A stretch of DNA of 64,000 nt. Origin: Kappaphycus alvarezii (taxonomy: Eukaryota; Rhodophyta; Florideophyceae; Gigartinales; Solieriaceae). The DNA lies in contig NADL03000750.1 in assembly GCA_002205965.3 (NCBI GenBank), positions 620,001-684,000 of the forward strand, read 5' to 3'. A program made the translations under genes and the position numbers. Below, piece by piece: positions 21,194 to 32,167 of the stretch. Numbering within the stretch: the first letter of the stretch is position 1; each line of letters opens with the position of its first letter. Below the pieces are notes generated by a model that was not told the origin of the DNA, searched no databases, and saw nothing but the letters and a program-made list of their open reading frames with translations.

Positions 21194-22469
21194 TTAGCTC
21201 CGGTCCATCTTGTCAAAATCAACAAAGTACCAACTCGTTGGTTTCCACTCCGCCTCGTGACGTGGCACACCGCTCATCAAAACCAAGAACCTGTAACCGC
21301 GTCCAAACTTTTTCTGATCCAAGATAAATTCAAATTCCTGTTCTGGTCCATCAGGTAGCTCAAGCGGTGCAGATGCAGAAGGAATGGGTAAAGCAATTTC
21401 ATTGGGCTGCTCCAAATGTGTGTGGTGTTGAATGATATGAATGACTGGATGGTTTCTAAAATGAGCAGGGAGATCCAGTCTAACAGCATACTTACCAAAT
21501 TAGCCCTTAACTACAAATGGCCCATATCTGCGCGCACCAAGCCTTATAGAATCCTGGGATCTACAATAAAACCGTAAACAACGAACCATTGTTCCATAGC
21601 TTTGAACCGACTTCATAATCTGGAGCCTTGTATCGCCTTGAATCATATGCAGCTTGCCGAGCTTTTGCCTTTTGTAGGCAAATTGCGATCCTCAAGAGAA
21701 ACCTGAGCTTGGCACGAAATTCGTCCAAACTCTGAATAGGTATGCTGCTGCTAGCCAAGAAGTCCAATGGAGATTTAGGTGTCCATCAAGTCCATCTCAA
21801 ATGGTGACATACCCAGATCATCGCTCACAGCCGATTGTATGCAAATTCTGCAGAAGAAAGCAGTTCATCCCAGTCATCCTGATGAACGAGCAATAGCATC
21901 GGAGATATTCTCGATCATCCTATTCATAATCTCGGAAGCGCCATCTGTTTGTGGTCTATTGTAGACTTCTTGTGAAATTCTTAATTTCACCCCACAAAGA
22001 TTCATTTTGTCCCAAAACTTTGAAATGAACTTTCTGTCCCTATCTGAGATCATCATTCCGGCAACCGTGGTTCTTGAAGTTTTCGCGAAGAAGTCTCGAG
22101 CCGTGTCCTCAGCAGTATCTGATGTTTTAGATTTCAGAAAATGGACTCGACGAGTAAGTCGATCAACCCAAGTTGTGATCGCATCATGACCTCTCGCAGG
22201 GGTAGCCTCACAATGAAATCTGTACTAATGATCCCATCTGCGGTCAGGCAATTCCAGTGACATTGGATCAGTCAACTTTTTTCGATTAGAGTCCTTATAC
22301 TGCTGACACGTGAGACATCCTTCACAATACTTTCGAACATATGGCTCTTATGTTTCCAATGGAAGTTGCCTAATCTGGACAGTATCTTCGCAAATTTAAA
22401 ATATGCATCAACTCTTGAGTCGTGAGCAATTTGCAAAATATCCGAAACTGACCTTCTCGGTATGCACAA
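21194..22469 (-). pseudogene. Integrase and chromodomain-like end of element D
   Basis: 21874-22056 has ISDRDRKFISKFWDKM and RPQTDGASEIMNRMIE, the second Asp and the Glu of the integrase DDE core. The C-terminal ORF 21194-21415 has FEFILDQKKFGRGYRFLVLM followed by WKPTSWYFVDFDKM, in the position and pattern of a diverged chromodomain. Not functional as it stands. Confidence 0.72.
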
Positions 22470-22889
22470 CTTTCAATCGTAAAACAACCTCGAACCATCT
22501 TTTTGGAACATAGGTAGAATTCTTTCAAGTTTCTGCTTCTAAACCATATCCTCTGCCCACTCTCCTTCCATGGATTTTACCACAGGACCAAATAACTGGT
22601 CTTCATCCTACCGAGGAATGATCTGATCAACATCAAGGTAGGGAAATTAAACGTCATTGACTGAGACGTCACGATATCCTCTCGTGACGTGCGGAGCTCT
22701 GGATAATGAGTCTCCCCAAACGTGAATTCTTCAGGATTCAGTATGATGGAAAGATTCCGAAGTTACCGAGAGTTTACAACCAAAGTTCTTCTTCCGACTA
22801 AGTCTCGATTTTGTGAAGAAGCTCTTAAGCACCTGGTTGTCTGTGAAAATCTCAAATTCAGAAACTTCAAGATAACACCTGAATCATCC

Positions 22890-24064
22890 CGGAAAATTAA
22901 TCAAGCCAGAAGCTCTCTGTCATTTACAGTGTAGTCCGACTCAGTTGGTGAAAGCTTCTTTGAATAGACAGAAATTACAGGATCCATTCCATTCTCATCC
23001 AACTGTGTTAGAGTTCCACCGCCAGCAAGCCGTGAATCATCTAATTGACAACGAAATGGGTTTTTAAAATTAGTAGCGACTAATATTGGAGCCAATATCA
23101 TCACTTCCTTTATCTCAAAAGCTTTATCACACTGTTGATCTCATTTCCCTGTACTCGACCTTTCTTTGTCAGATATATGAAAGTTGCAGCAATTGCAGAG
23201 AACTTCGGAATGAACCTACGAAAAACTGTATTAGACCTAAGAAACTTCTTAACTCCGTTAGAGATTCAGGTTTCACCAAGTTTATAGGACTTCGTCCTTC
23301 TCAAAATTGACACGAATGCCGTCCTTCCGATATTAAACCCAAAAAATCCAGCTCAGTCTGAGAGAAAGAGATTTCTTCGGAGAGATGTACAGCTTTGATC
23401 CTTAAGTCTCTTTAATACAATTTCAGATGTTCGTATGTTATTCCTCATTCTTACTGAATGTAAGAAGATCATCCATATAGAAACCAAGAAGACATCGATG
23501 CAATCATAGAATCTGGTTCATCAAAGTTTGGAACGTAGCAGGAGCGTTGCAAAGTCCATTGGCATAACAAGATATTCAAATTGCCCATACTTTGTATTGA
23601 ACCAGTCTTTCGATGTCCTCCGGTTTCACCTTATCTGATGGAATCCCGTTTTCAGATCAAACTTGGAAAAAATCTCGCATCTCCAAGTCGATCGAACATT
23701 TCATCAGAACGAGGGAGTGGAGCATTATTCTTTTTGGTGATGCGATTCAAAGCGCGATAATCGACAACACTCTAAGTTTTCCATCCTTTTCTTTCACAAA
23801 GAAGATGGTGCTCATATGCGTTTTACTGGACCTGATCTTCCTTTCCTCAAAGAAACTCGACGTACTCTTTTGCTGCCCTAAGTTCGGATGGAGACAACTG
23901 GAATAAAGGTCGATGAGGTGCCTTTGCTCTTCCTCCACTTTGATCTCATGATCAACTGATCGAATCGGAGAAGCCCTCTGGCAATTCATCCTGAAAGACC
24001 TCTTTAAATTATCCAGTAATCTGCTCAGTCTTCCACCGAACTTTGAATCTGTCACTCCTCTCAT
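22890..24064 (-). pseudogene. Reverse transcriptase and RNase H of element D
   Basis: 23747-24064 carries FFEERKIRSSKTHMSTIFFVKEKDGKLRV, the start of gypsy RT (LLEKGIIRPS...FVKKKDG pattern). Later frames between 23.3 and 23.7 kb are heavily broken. 22901-23104 carries LDDSRLAGGGTLTQ and ISVYSKKLSPTESDYTVNDREL, the RNase H block of gypsy pol. Confidence 0.78.
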
Positions 24065-24387
24065 ACTGTGAACTTCAAGTAACTGAAATACTTCGAAGTC
24101 ACCCCCTTCAGCATTCGTCTAAATTTCTTCACTCCAAATTGGACACATCAACACGGTTTCGTCATCTGGATCAATCACTGGAATGGAAGCATCTTTCACA
24201 ATCACAATCCGTTTCCGATAGTCGACACGTAGATTGTGGGCAACATGCACGGATTCCAACAGAACATCATACCTGGTTTGGGAAACACCAACTAGAAGTA
24301 TATGTATGTCGCCTAACTTAATAGTTCCTTTGGAAATATCTCAGAAACTTCCTCAGTAACTAACTTCTGTGAATGGCAAACATTGAG

Positions 24388-25507
24388 TCAATCGCGAATC
24401 TCAAACAAGTTCCTATTTCGCTTCAGGAACTCGGCTGAAACCACGTTTGTATTGCATCCATCGTCCTTTAGTACTTTGACTGCTATTCTATTCAGTCTAC
24501 CTTCAAGTACTAACAAAGGCTCCACTGGTATACTTCCATCAGTGGGGATGCTGTCATCATGAATAGACGTGATTCTATTAGACTCGGCTTCGGAGATTCT
24601 CGACTTTCCTGTCCTCTGAGAATTTAGCTCCGGTGATGTCCACAACAGTTTCACTCTGCTCATTGGAAATCTTTCACACTCACCTGGTCTCACCTGAGTG
24701 TTCACAAGTCTGGTGCAACTAGTTTTCCGAGTCAAAGCCATTCAAATCATTACTGTGTCCTGCCTGTGTATTGTTCGCCTATGCGAGTACCACCCCTGTT
24801 ACCTTTATTCCCGTTTCCTTTTTGTGTTTCCAAGGTCTACATCCCACCTTATGGCACGTAAAGCATCGGTTCTCCATCAAGTCTTTCTGACGCTGCCCAT
24901 CGTTTTTACGTTCCAGGTTTCCGATCTCCATCGGCATAGGACTGAGGCATTTCGATTGGTGTGAAATGAACTCTGCCAGTGAAGAACCAGCACCGTAAAA
25001 TGCTCCATCAACGTTAAGAGCAATGGTAGTCGCAGCTTCAAACTTGGATGGGTTCCCTTTACGAACCTCCAACAGAATGTGGGTTTGAGACCTTCACAGA
25101 ACCGCGCCAATTTTTCCGACTCACTGATACCGGAATATTGATAACCAAATTCCTGAACTCCGAGAGGTACGCTGCCACACTTGTTTTCTGGCGGATCTTG
25201 GTAAGCTTGTCGCGAGCTCGAATGAAACAGTCCTGTTGTACAAACTGTGCCTTTACCAGAGTTTTTAAGCTTCTTATGTCGGCGAACAACATTCTCGGAC
25301 ACAACTGTACCACCAGCTTGCGGTAGTTACGCATGAATTTGAAGCAAATTCGATAGCATTGTGGGCACTGATGACTTCTTCATGGCCCACCTGAATAAGT
25401 CTCAGGTACTTTTCGACTGAATGCAACCGTGACCGAACCGTTAACGCATCTCGAGTCCCATCGAGCAAAAAAGGCTTATTTGGTTCGAAGAAAGACATGT
25501 TCAACAA
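24388..25507 (-). pseudogene. Gag, zinc knuckle and protease of element D
   Basis: Gag pieces at 25274-25507 and 25059-25334 include ARDKLTKIRQKTSVAAYLSE, a retrotransposon-gag block. 24779-25072 has a degenerate zinc knuckle, CFTCHKVGCRPWKHK. 24388-24741 has protease-like VLKDDGCNTNVVSAEFL, in which the active-site DTG/DSG has become DDG. Frames are broken between the pieces. Confidence 0.75.
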
Positions 25508-25520
25508 ATCTCCAACTTAA

Positions 25521-26430
25521 AGCCTAACAACAACACCTAATCTTGAATAAAAGTTGAAATATGCAAGGGATTCGTCTTCGACGACGGCTTGGCTTCCTAC
25601 CTGCGGAGAGAGTGATTCTCCAGCAGATTTGATCCCAACTACGAAAGAGTTGGAATTCATGGATCGAGTGTCAAAGAAAGAGAGGCTCCTTCCTGGAGGA
25701 TTAGGTGCCCAATTCATTGAGCAGTGGGAGGACAGTGGATTAAATAGAAGTTCCGGCTGGTATCCAAATGGAGACCGACACTCCCGTGGGATCTGGTGGG
25801 AGTGGAAACTCGAGTACAAGGCCGAGTTCAAGCCCAATGCAAGTATCAGAAGCTCATTTTGAAGGTGTAATAACATAGAAGGTGGAATTTAGCTGGCCGG
25901 AAACAGCTGAAAATGGCAGATAGTGGACTTGGAAAGAGATAAAACTAAATTTGCATGGACCTATCAACCGAAGACTTCGGAAAGTGCATGGCACGGTGGA
26001 TGGGCCGATTCCTGCAGGTATAGCTCCCAAGGAACGACACCTTATAAATATTTCCTGTGAAGGTTTCCCGTGACATTCCTTTCAATAATTGGTCTTTGGA
26101 AAGCAATGATTTCATTCCTTTCTGTAAAGGTTTCCCATGTAATTCCTTTCGATAATTGTCCAGTCGACAAACTTTGCTTTGAAAAGCAATGGTTTCATTC
26201 CTTGCATAGCAGGTGAAAATGTGAAGTTTTTTGGGTCCTAATTCCCATGAAATGGTTCAAATTTGGCGATCTCAAGACCTTATTGGTAGTTCTTCTCCGT
26301 CGAAGTACATAAAATGTCCAAATTTTGGAAATATCATGCCATTTGGATGGATTGAGATTATTCGCCGTTAGATATTCTTTTCAGAATCTAGACCTCTTAC
26401 AGAAGAAGGAGAATCCAGTTCTGCGAGGCG
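25521..26430. other. No gene; possible LTR/leader region of D and a local duplication
   Basis: A 119-codon ORF on the minus strand and a 102-codon ORF on the plus strand overlap and show no motif. 26050-26217 holds two imperfect direct copies (about 70-85 bp) of AAGGTTTCCC, ATTCCTTTC.ATAATTG, then GAAAAGCAATGRTTTCATTCC. Confidence 0.5.
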
Positions 26431-26439
26431 TTTTAACCT

Positions 26440-27318
26440 GATTAGCGACATTGACGCGGCAATAAGCAGGCATTTTAATCTCCATGTCAAGCCAGCAGAG
26501 TCAAATTGTGTAGATGAGTGCATGTCAAAAAGGTATGGAATTGGCGGTAAATGGATTCAGAAAGGACTTACACACCATTTCGGTCTTTGCAGGAAGCCTG
26601 AGATGGGTCTGAGCTTCGGACTGCTACGTGTGGAGAAAGTGGAATAATTATCAACATCAAGAACTGTAAGTCGTCAGAACACACTGAAAGCTCAAATACA
26701 GAATGTTTGCAGGAAAAGAGAAAATTTACAGCTTAAGGAACCATGGTTTGGTTAGATAGGATTGTGTGTGGTGATTCTTTCTTTTACTCCGTTCAGACCG
26801 CAGAAGTCTCGCCGGAGAAGGGCTTAAGTTTCACTGGGGTTGTCAAGAATTCCAGTCGTCAGTTTCCGATGGCGTACCTTTCTGGTCAAGAAGTTGCAGA
26901 CCGGGGTCAGCACATGGAAATGAAAAATACTACAAATGGCAATAATTTAATTGCAGCTGTCATGTGGGTTGATCGAGAGAGAAGATACTTCGTCAGTACG
27001 TGTGGAACAACGAATGCTAGTACTTCAGTTTATCGCGAGCGATGTAGATCTGTTGCAGGACGAGCACAACTTGTCAGTTCTGAAATAGATATTCTGAAGG
27101 TTCTTGAGAAGTATTACCATACCTGTGCTCAGGTTGACCGCCACAAACGCTGTAGTCAGGACGAACTGAGTCTGGAAACAAAGCTCAAGATAGAGGAGTG
27201 GTCAATGCTCGTCAACACAACATTGCTGGCAATCTGCTGTGTGGATACTTGGAACCTAGACAAAGGGGGTCGTGGATATCATGAACAATGTACCCAAATG
27301 AATTCTACTGCAAATTAG
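26440..27318 (+). pseudogene. piggyBac-like transposase relic (DDE_Tnp_1_7 type)
   Basis: The upstream frame (about 26490-26600) reads CVDECMSKRYGIGGKWIQKG, the first catalytic-Asp block of the type seen in protist and early-fungal piggyBac proteins (CVDESMSxWxG). After a frameshift near 26620 and an in-frame stop near 26737, ORF 26743-27318 (191 codons) reads DRIVCGDSFFYSVQTAEV (second Asp), GLSFTGVVKNSSRQFPMAYL, AVMWVDRERRYFVSTCG, YYHTCAQVDRHKRCSQDEL (third Asp, VDRHNR-like) and LKIEEWSMLVNTTLLAICCVD. The N-terminal part was not found. No terminal repeats or TTAA duplications were established. Confidence 0.75.
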
Positions 27319-27910
27319 CAGTGGGCCTGATTGACAATAATTTGGATGCTTTGAGAACTAGGGCTCTAACGACCTCCGTAGGTGAAAAACAGAAGCTGAA
27401 CACGTCAGTGGTATTGGAATTCATCTGGTTACGACAAAAAAAAACGTGATCTGAATGTTAAGAAAGAAGAATTTGCTGTCCAATTGCGATGCAAGGTCTG
27501 TATTGAAAAACACGGCTAAACACGTGTGCACTTGGTGTCTTACCACAATTAAAAAAGAAGTTTTCATTTTCCGTGGTGAAAGCGGCCGCGATTTCAGAAG
27601 CACTATCGCCTCGTGCATAATACTGAAGGCTTTTAGATGAACTATCTTTTATTGTTATAGCTATTTCAATCTATTCTAAACATTTACTGAATTCAAACTT
27701 TCCTACTATTGCACGTCAAGTATTTTCTTACAAAAATTTGATAAGTAGAACAATGCTCTTTCCTATTGTCCTCTACGAATCTTTTCTGCGTCATTCGACT
27801 TGCTCGATGTACTTGATTTTATGGCAGAATACCCCTTTATGAGATGCCACCTTGTCCCGTCTCATGTTCAAGAGGACGCCATAGCAATCTGAACACCAAG
27901 TAACTTTACA
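27319..27910. other. No recognisable gene
   Basis: AT-rich, short ORFs only. It may be the 3' untranslated part of the piggyBac-like element. Confidence 0.45.
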
Positions 27911-27955
27911 TTTGTCGAGCCTCAACATAGTTGAGGGTTTTTGAGTTCCCACAGA

Positions 27956-28039
27956 GAACTCAGCAAGGAGTTGAACCTATGAACGATCTGTTGTAGAAGC
28001 GCAGAAGAACTCCTGTCAACCACTATACCACACAAGTCC
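27956..28039 (-). ncRNA. tRNA-like sequence (pseudo-tRNA or tRNA-derived SINE head)
   Basis: On the minus strand a polymerase III A-box-like TGGTATAGTGG is followed 42 nt later by a B box GGTTCAACTCC. The ends GGACTTG and TGAGTTC can pair over 7 positions, mostly with wobble pairs. Length 84 nt. The anticodon arm cannot be folded convincingly, so a functional tRNA is unlikely. Next to it (27920-27962) are two perfect small hairpins, CCTCAAC/GTTGAGG and GAGTTC/GAACTC. Confidence 0.35.
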
Positions 28040-28448
28040 TGCTTGTGGGGATGCGACTGAAAGTATTTATAGCATTGCTACGGTACAGCTGAAAGTTAAA
28101 AAATTAAGATGCACATGCGCTTTGTTTTTAGAAAATGTTTTTGTATGTGGTCATTACATTTGAATTTAATCACAAACCCGGATATCAGGGCCATAGAGTA
28201 TGTCAGTTTACCGTCCTTCGGCACAAGACAGAGCCAGGAGTTCAGTTTGACTCCCGACAGCGGTAGCCTTGGTGCGGACGATGGCTTTGAACTAGGGAAC
28301 GACTGTGATGTCACAGGCGACGGGTGGTGTCTCTTCGTTACTCGGATCGTCGGAGGGAGACCCAGGAGTTGCGTGGGTCGAAACTCGGTGCCTGGGATCA
28401 AGAAAGCGGCGCGCACAAGCCGGGAAGCGAAAGGATTGCAAGGGTGGT
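28040..28448. other. No assigned gene; left flank of nested element C
   Basis: Overlapping ORFs on both strands (28109-28513 plus, 28096-28461 minus) without motifs. Bases 28444-28448 (GTGGT) are the proposed left target duplication of element C. Confidence 0.4.
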
Positions 28449-28961
28449 TGTTGTATTTCACTTCACAGACCTTACAGCTTACACCAAAATTAACTGCATC
28501 TACTGTACTGTAGATTCAAACCAGTGGTAACTTGCAGCCAGCCTACTAGGAACTTGCTGTCATTACACTTTCTTTACAGTTCTGAACACAGCATTGAACC
28601 CCATTGGTACACTGGAATAGTTACGGGCGAGTTGCAAAAGGGATCTTATATCATTGCTTTACCAATCAAAAGTCGCCTTGCTATCCCATACCACCTGGAC
28701 CAATGTACTTCTTACATCTTGTCAGAGTATGTCACTCGTGCCGACTACAATTCTGAAAGCGCTACTTACGATACTGTCAGGGCTGTTTTACGGGAATACG
28801 TTTGAATTCGCTACTGCTAGACTGCATTTTCCTTTAGTTTGTAGCTATCTTCAGTTCTATATAAACCCGTTTGGAGCGGCCGGCTTTACCCAGCCAGCCT
28901 AAACCAAAGTTTCAACCACAGTTCTACCTTGATCTGCTCGTGTGCGCTTAACCACCCCACA
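28449..28961 (+). repeat. 5' LTR of element C
   Basis: 513 bp, TGTTGTATTTCACTTCACAG to GCTTAACCACCCCACA, with a TATATAAACCC promoter-like box near 28858-28868. It aligns end to end with 46194-46709, with clearly more substitutions than between the A2 LTRs, so this insertion is the older of the two. Confidence 0.88.
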
Positions 28962-28964
28962 TCG

Positions 28965-28976
28965 TGGTAGCATCGC
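28965..28976 (+). other. Primer binding site of element C
   Basis: TGGTAGCATCGC begins 3 nt inside the left LTR. The TGGTAGC start is the usual complement of a tRNA 3' end and resembles the initiator-tRNA-Met type used by many fungal LTR elements. Confidence 0.6.
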
Positions 28977-29214
28977 AAGTAAGTTGTGCCTTATTGAGGT
29001 TTTTCCAACCCGCCAGTTGGATAAATATCTACTAGATCTATCTTAGCTGCCCGATTGCAAACAAGATTAACATTGTGTTTTTCACTCTGACCCTTACGCG
29101 GTAACCCAGTGTCGTACAACAGAAAGTCAAAGGGACGCCCTCCTTCGCCGTCAGAGTACGACTCAGAAGACCTCGCCGACTTTCGTTACCGGCCCACCTC
29201 GCCAATAGTACCGA

Positions 29215-29814
29215 TTGGCGAGGAAGAAGATCACAAGACCCCGTCTCGTCCTTCGACTCCGAGAACCCGATCGCCTTAGTCAGCCCCGCGGAGCCCAAGA
29301 CACCGACGCTGACCTGCCAAGATCTTTTATTACCCCGAGCACTGTCAGTGGCATCTCCCTTGTTACGGTCGAAGAGCCTCGCACCCCTTTTCGCTCGTTC
29401 GCCCTACCCTCATCGACCGGTCTTCGATCCTTACCCCCGGTTCCGAGGAAGCCGTCGCGTCCGATCGTCTCGAACCCGTCAAGGCCACCAAATAGTACAA
29501 GGGCTCCTCCGAGAAGGCTTCAAGTGCTGCCGGACGCCGCCTCGGTGTCGATCCAAAGGGTGGTAAACCATCGAATCCGCAAGGCTAGGCCCTCGAAAAG
29601 GCCGCGAATCAACAAGACTCCGAGGTTCTCTCCGTTTCATTGCCGTCATTGCCAAGTCACTTGCTCCGTGCGCGTTCAGTACTTCGAGCACCTCCGTTCC
29701 CATCGTCACATCCGCCGTACAATCAAGAAGGAGTATAAGTGCAAGGACTGCGAAATTGAGTTGTTCAGTGAACAAGATCTTGTCCGCTATCAGAAGGGGC
29801 TCAGCATCGACTGA
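29215..29814 (+). CDS. Hypothetical basic protein with C2H2 zinc finger
   Basis: 199 residues. The first ~135 are disordered and rich in Pro, Arg and Ser (PPVPRKPSRPIVSNPSRPP). The C terminus has a C2H2 finger FHCRHCQVTCSVRVQYFEH with a second His in LRSHRH (C-x2-C-x12-H-x4-H), then a degenerate CKDC half-finger. The true start is uncertain: a good reading frame (SEYDSEDLADFRYRP) precedes it in another phase from about 29145. It lies inside element C, between its primer binding site and the LINE insertions; it may belong to C or be an older insertion. No family recognised. Confidence 0.45.
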   Translation: MARKKITRPRLVLRLREPDRLSQPRGAQDTDADLPRSFITPSTVSGISLVTVEEPRTPFRSFALPSSTGLRSLPPVPRKPSRPIVSNPSRPPNSTRAPPRRLQVLPDAASVSIQRVVNHRIRKARPSKRPRINKTPRFSPFHCRHCQVTCSVRVQYFEHLRSHRHIRRTIKKEYKCKDCEIELFSEQDLVRYQKGLSID

Positions 29815-30128
29815 CAGTCAGGGGTTGCAATTAGTATCTTTATTTTCCATTAAAATTGCTCTATTTTGAGTAACAAAAAGGAAAATGGAGCAATAAGTTC
29901 ATTTCTCAATAAACTCCGTGTGTGTGTTGTGTTCACCCTTCCGCTGTGATTGCAAGCGGCCCTCTGCTGCCCCTAGATCCTTGTAGTAGGACAATCGTAA
30001 GTCCGTATCGCCATCAGGACCTAGACAGGACAACCACCGCAAAAGCAAGAATCGGAAGAAGGGCTACTATAACGCACCCGACGTGACTGACGTCAATCCT
30101 TACGTCAGAGAAGGAACTTTTTGTAAGT

Positions 30129-30198
30129 GCTCCTGGCGGATGTGAACCGCGACCACCTCATAAGAGCTGCCTACACTTAACCAATAGGGCACCAGAAC
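30129..30198 (-). tRNA. tRNA-like sequence, probably degenerate
   Basis: The minus strand reads GTTCTGG TG CCCTATTGGTTAAG ... CAGCTCTTATGAGG ... CGCGGTTCACATCCGC CAGGAGC. The acceptor ends pair at 6 of 7 positions and the T stem GCGG/CCGC is perfect with a TTCACAT loop. The A-box TTGG and the CTTATGA loop (would be anticodon UAU) are in place, and the length of 70 nt is right for a tRNA. The D stem pairs poorly and T-loop position 58 is C, not A, so a pseudogene is likely. Confidence 0.4.
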
Positions 30199-30254
30199 CG
30201 AAATTTGAAGTGCAAGGAGAGCTAATCAGATTATAAATCACAATTTTTTCAAAA

Positions 30255-30415
30255 ATCATTGTCGCTGCACGTGGCCGACGTGGACCACCCGGTTAGCACT
30301 TAGCTAGCAGTATAGTCGGATCCTGCAGCGGACACCCGTTCTACTGATCCATAAAGTTACCAAAGTACCGTATAGTTAGGACGTGCGCAGTCCACAGTAG
30401 ATACTGAAGCCATTA
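30255..30415 (+). mobile_element. Two LINE 3' tails in a row (L6)
   Basis: 30268-30315 (CTGCACGTGGCCGACGTGG to TAGCTAGCAGTATAG) matches the L5 tail at 18600-18652. 30366-30411 (ACCGTATAGTTAGGACGTGC to ATTAAACT) matches the tails at 39196-39246 and 41423-41475. L7 follows directly. Confidence 0.75.
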
Positions 30416-31419
30416 AACTTCCTCCTATAGCTCTCACGGACCGAGCCTGGGACAAGTGTGCTCCCCATGCACCTCGGAGGCCAGGGCTTCGAAAGCATCG
30501 CCTCGTGCCTCCACGGCGCTGCCGCGCCAGCATCATTGATGCTGCGCCCGCACGGCAGCGAACTTCCGCATACGCCACGCCGCGTGCTTGTGCACTAGCT
30601 TGTGGCCGCTACCGCGGCGGACCGGTCCTTCCTCCTCCGTCAGGCTGGGCCTCTCTCCGCCGTTTCGCCCCTCCATCCCCGGAAATAGTCGACCTTTCCA
30701 CCCTTGACCCTCCAACTCTAGCTGCTTCACCCACCAACACACTAACCCTTCTCAAACGGGTGCAGCAAGAGGCGCGGGCAAGAGTACATTGGCACGACGA
30801 CTCCTGGGAGAATGCCCCAAACCCGACCGCCCATAGCGACGCCGACATTCGACATCGCATCCGTGGCCTAGCGTTCGCCGCAGCCCCCGCTGCGGCGTTT
30901 CTCTTCGCTCATCCCACGGCAGCTACGAAGGTGCACACTACACACTGGCAGATCATGCTCCGCCGTCACCTCGGACTGCCAGTGTATGATGACTCCATGG
31001 CCCTCAACTGCCACCACTGTGACCACCCCTTGGACACCTCGGGGATCACGCCGCCGACCTCTGCTGCCCTGGTTTCGGCCGTCGTCACCGCACAACTCGC
31101 TATGTAATGCGATTGCGACGCACGTTACCCGCGCCGCGGGTCTGGATACTCGGCAAGATGTTCCGTTCCTCGTCCGGGCACTGAGCTCCGCCCGCCGATA
31201 TCCTTGTACAACCACCACCAACCCCGGAAGGACAACGTTGCGCCCCATTGCCTGTGACATCACCGTCGTTTCACCGTTCAAGGCCGCAGTTCGCACCAAG
31301 GCGACCCAGGCTGCCGGAGGCGCTGCTGAACTGGCGGCCCGCGACAAGGTTACAACCCTGGAACGCAACATCGCCCGACGACTCCCCGCTCCATCGACTG
31401 GCCCATCTTCTGCGCCTTA
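30416..31419 (+). pseudogene. REL-type LINE copy L7, part 1 (5' truncated; split by gypsy A2)
   Basis: It begins in the middle of the LINE ORF (ATAGCTCTCACGGACCGAGC; compare 40182). ORF 30505-31107 reads LPPPSGWASLRRFAPPSPEIVDLSTLDP, ARARVHWHDDSWENAPNPTA and LNCHHCDHPLDTSG (zinc cluster). Another frame gives LRPIACDITVVSPF-type endonuclease sequence and DKVTTLERNIARRLPAPSTGP. At 31415-31419 it is cut by element A2 and resumes at 38947 with the same 5 bases. Several frameshifts. Confidence 0.85.
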
Positions 31420-32134
31420 TGATAGGGGTAAATCGGCGGGGGAAGAGATCCTCAGAACCAATTACCCTGAGAAGGAGGTGTTGCGAGCGACAAAAGTGCT
31501 GCCGTGGTATTGTTGAACGAACAAAAGGGAGTGTATATAGAAGAGAGTTGAGGAAGCTACAAGCAAGTATAAAAGGGGCAGGGTCTACCACCGACGCTCT
31601 GCGACTAGCGTAAGAAAAAGTTTTCTTGGGTCTGAAGTTGACTCTCAACTTCCTACTACTCGGGACTTGGCTTGAAGTTGTCTGCCAACTTGCTTCACCT
31701 CCACTAAAGGAAGCAGTTTACTCGGCTTATATAGACTTTTGGCTACCCCAAAAGTCTCCAAACATACTAATAACCATAAAATGTATTCACGGTAATCGTG
31801 TGAACCAGAGAGACTATTAGAAGATATTTCCTCAAGGTAAATATCTAGGTGCCATACCCATGCCAGCCACCATCGGCCAGGGGTGGGAATTGATGTGGCC
31901 ATTATATAGACCTTTCAGAGCTACTTGTAGTATCACCCACAACCTGGAACTGTACTGACATCTACTATGACAGCGTGTCCTAAAATGAAAAAAATCAACC
32001 GACGAATTTGCCACACTCACCCAAATTAAAAATATCTTGCAAATTCAAAAACTGTAAAAATATCTTCCCAATTCCGATACTGTATACAATCATGGTCCTC
32101 ATCTAGATTTTTTCGTGCGAATTTGCGCACATCA
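31420..32134 (-). repeat. 3' LTR of A2
   Basis: 715 bp, TGATAGGGGTAAATCGGCGG to TTTGCGCACATCA (plus strand). Adjacent internal bases 32135-32146 read AGCGAGAGGGCG on the minus strand, a short polypurine tract. The TATATAA near 31728-31734 is the likely promoter box (reads as TTATATA on the minus strand). Confidence 0.96.
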
Positions 32135-32167
32135 CGCCCTCTCGCTCAAGACGAACGTCCCGACTCG

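Larger units (their letters stand above)
21190..25520 (-). mobile_element. Decayed chromovirus (Ty3/gypsy) D
   Basis: On the minus strand the order is gag, zinc knuckle, protease, RT, RNase H, integrase, chromodomain-like end, all broken by many frameshifts and stops. No LTR pair was found at either end by eye, so the limits are those of recognisable coding sequence. Confidence 0.85.

Noticed and set aside
28449..28968. Left C LTR as a solo LTR, because GTGGT occurs on both sides of it (28444-28448 and 28964-28968)
   Set aside because: That reading needs an LTR ending in ACATC instead of CA, and the second GTGGT overlaps a good primer binding site (TGGTAGC). Pairing with the right LTR at 46194-46709 gives TG...CA ends and a flanking match. 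The solo reading cannot be fully excluded.
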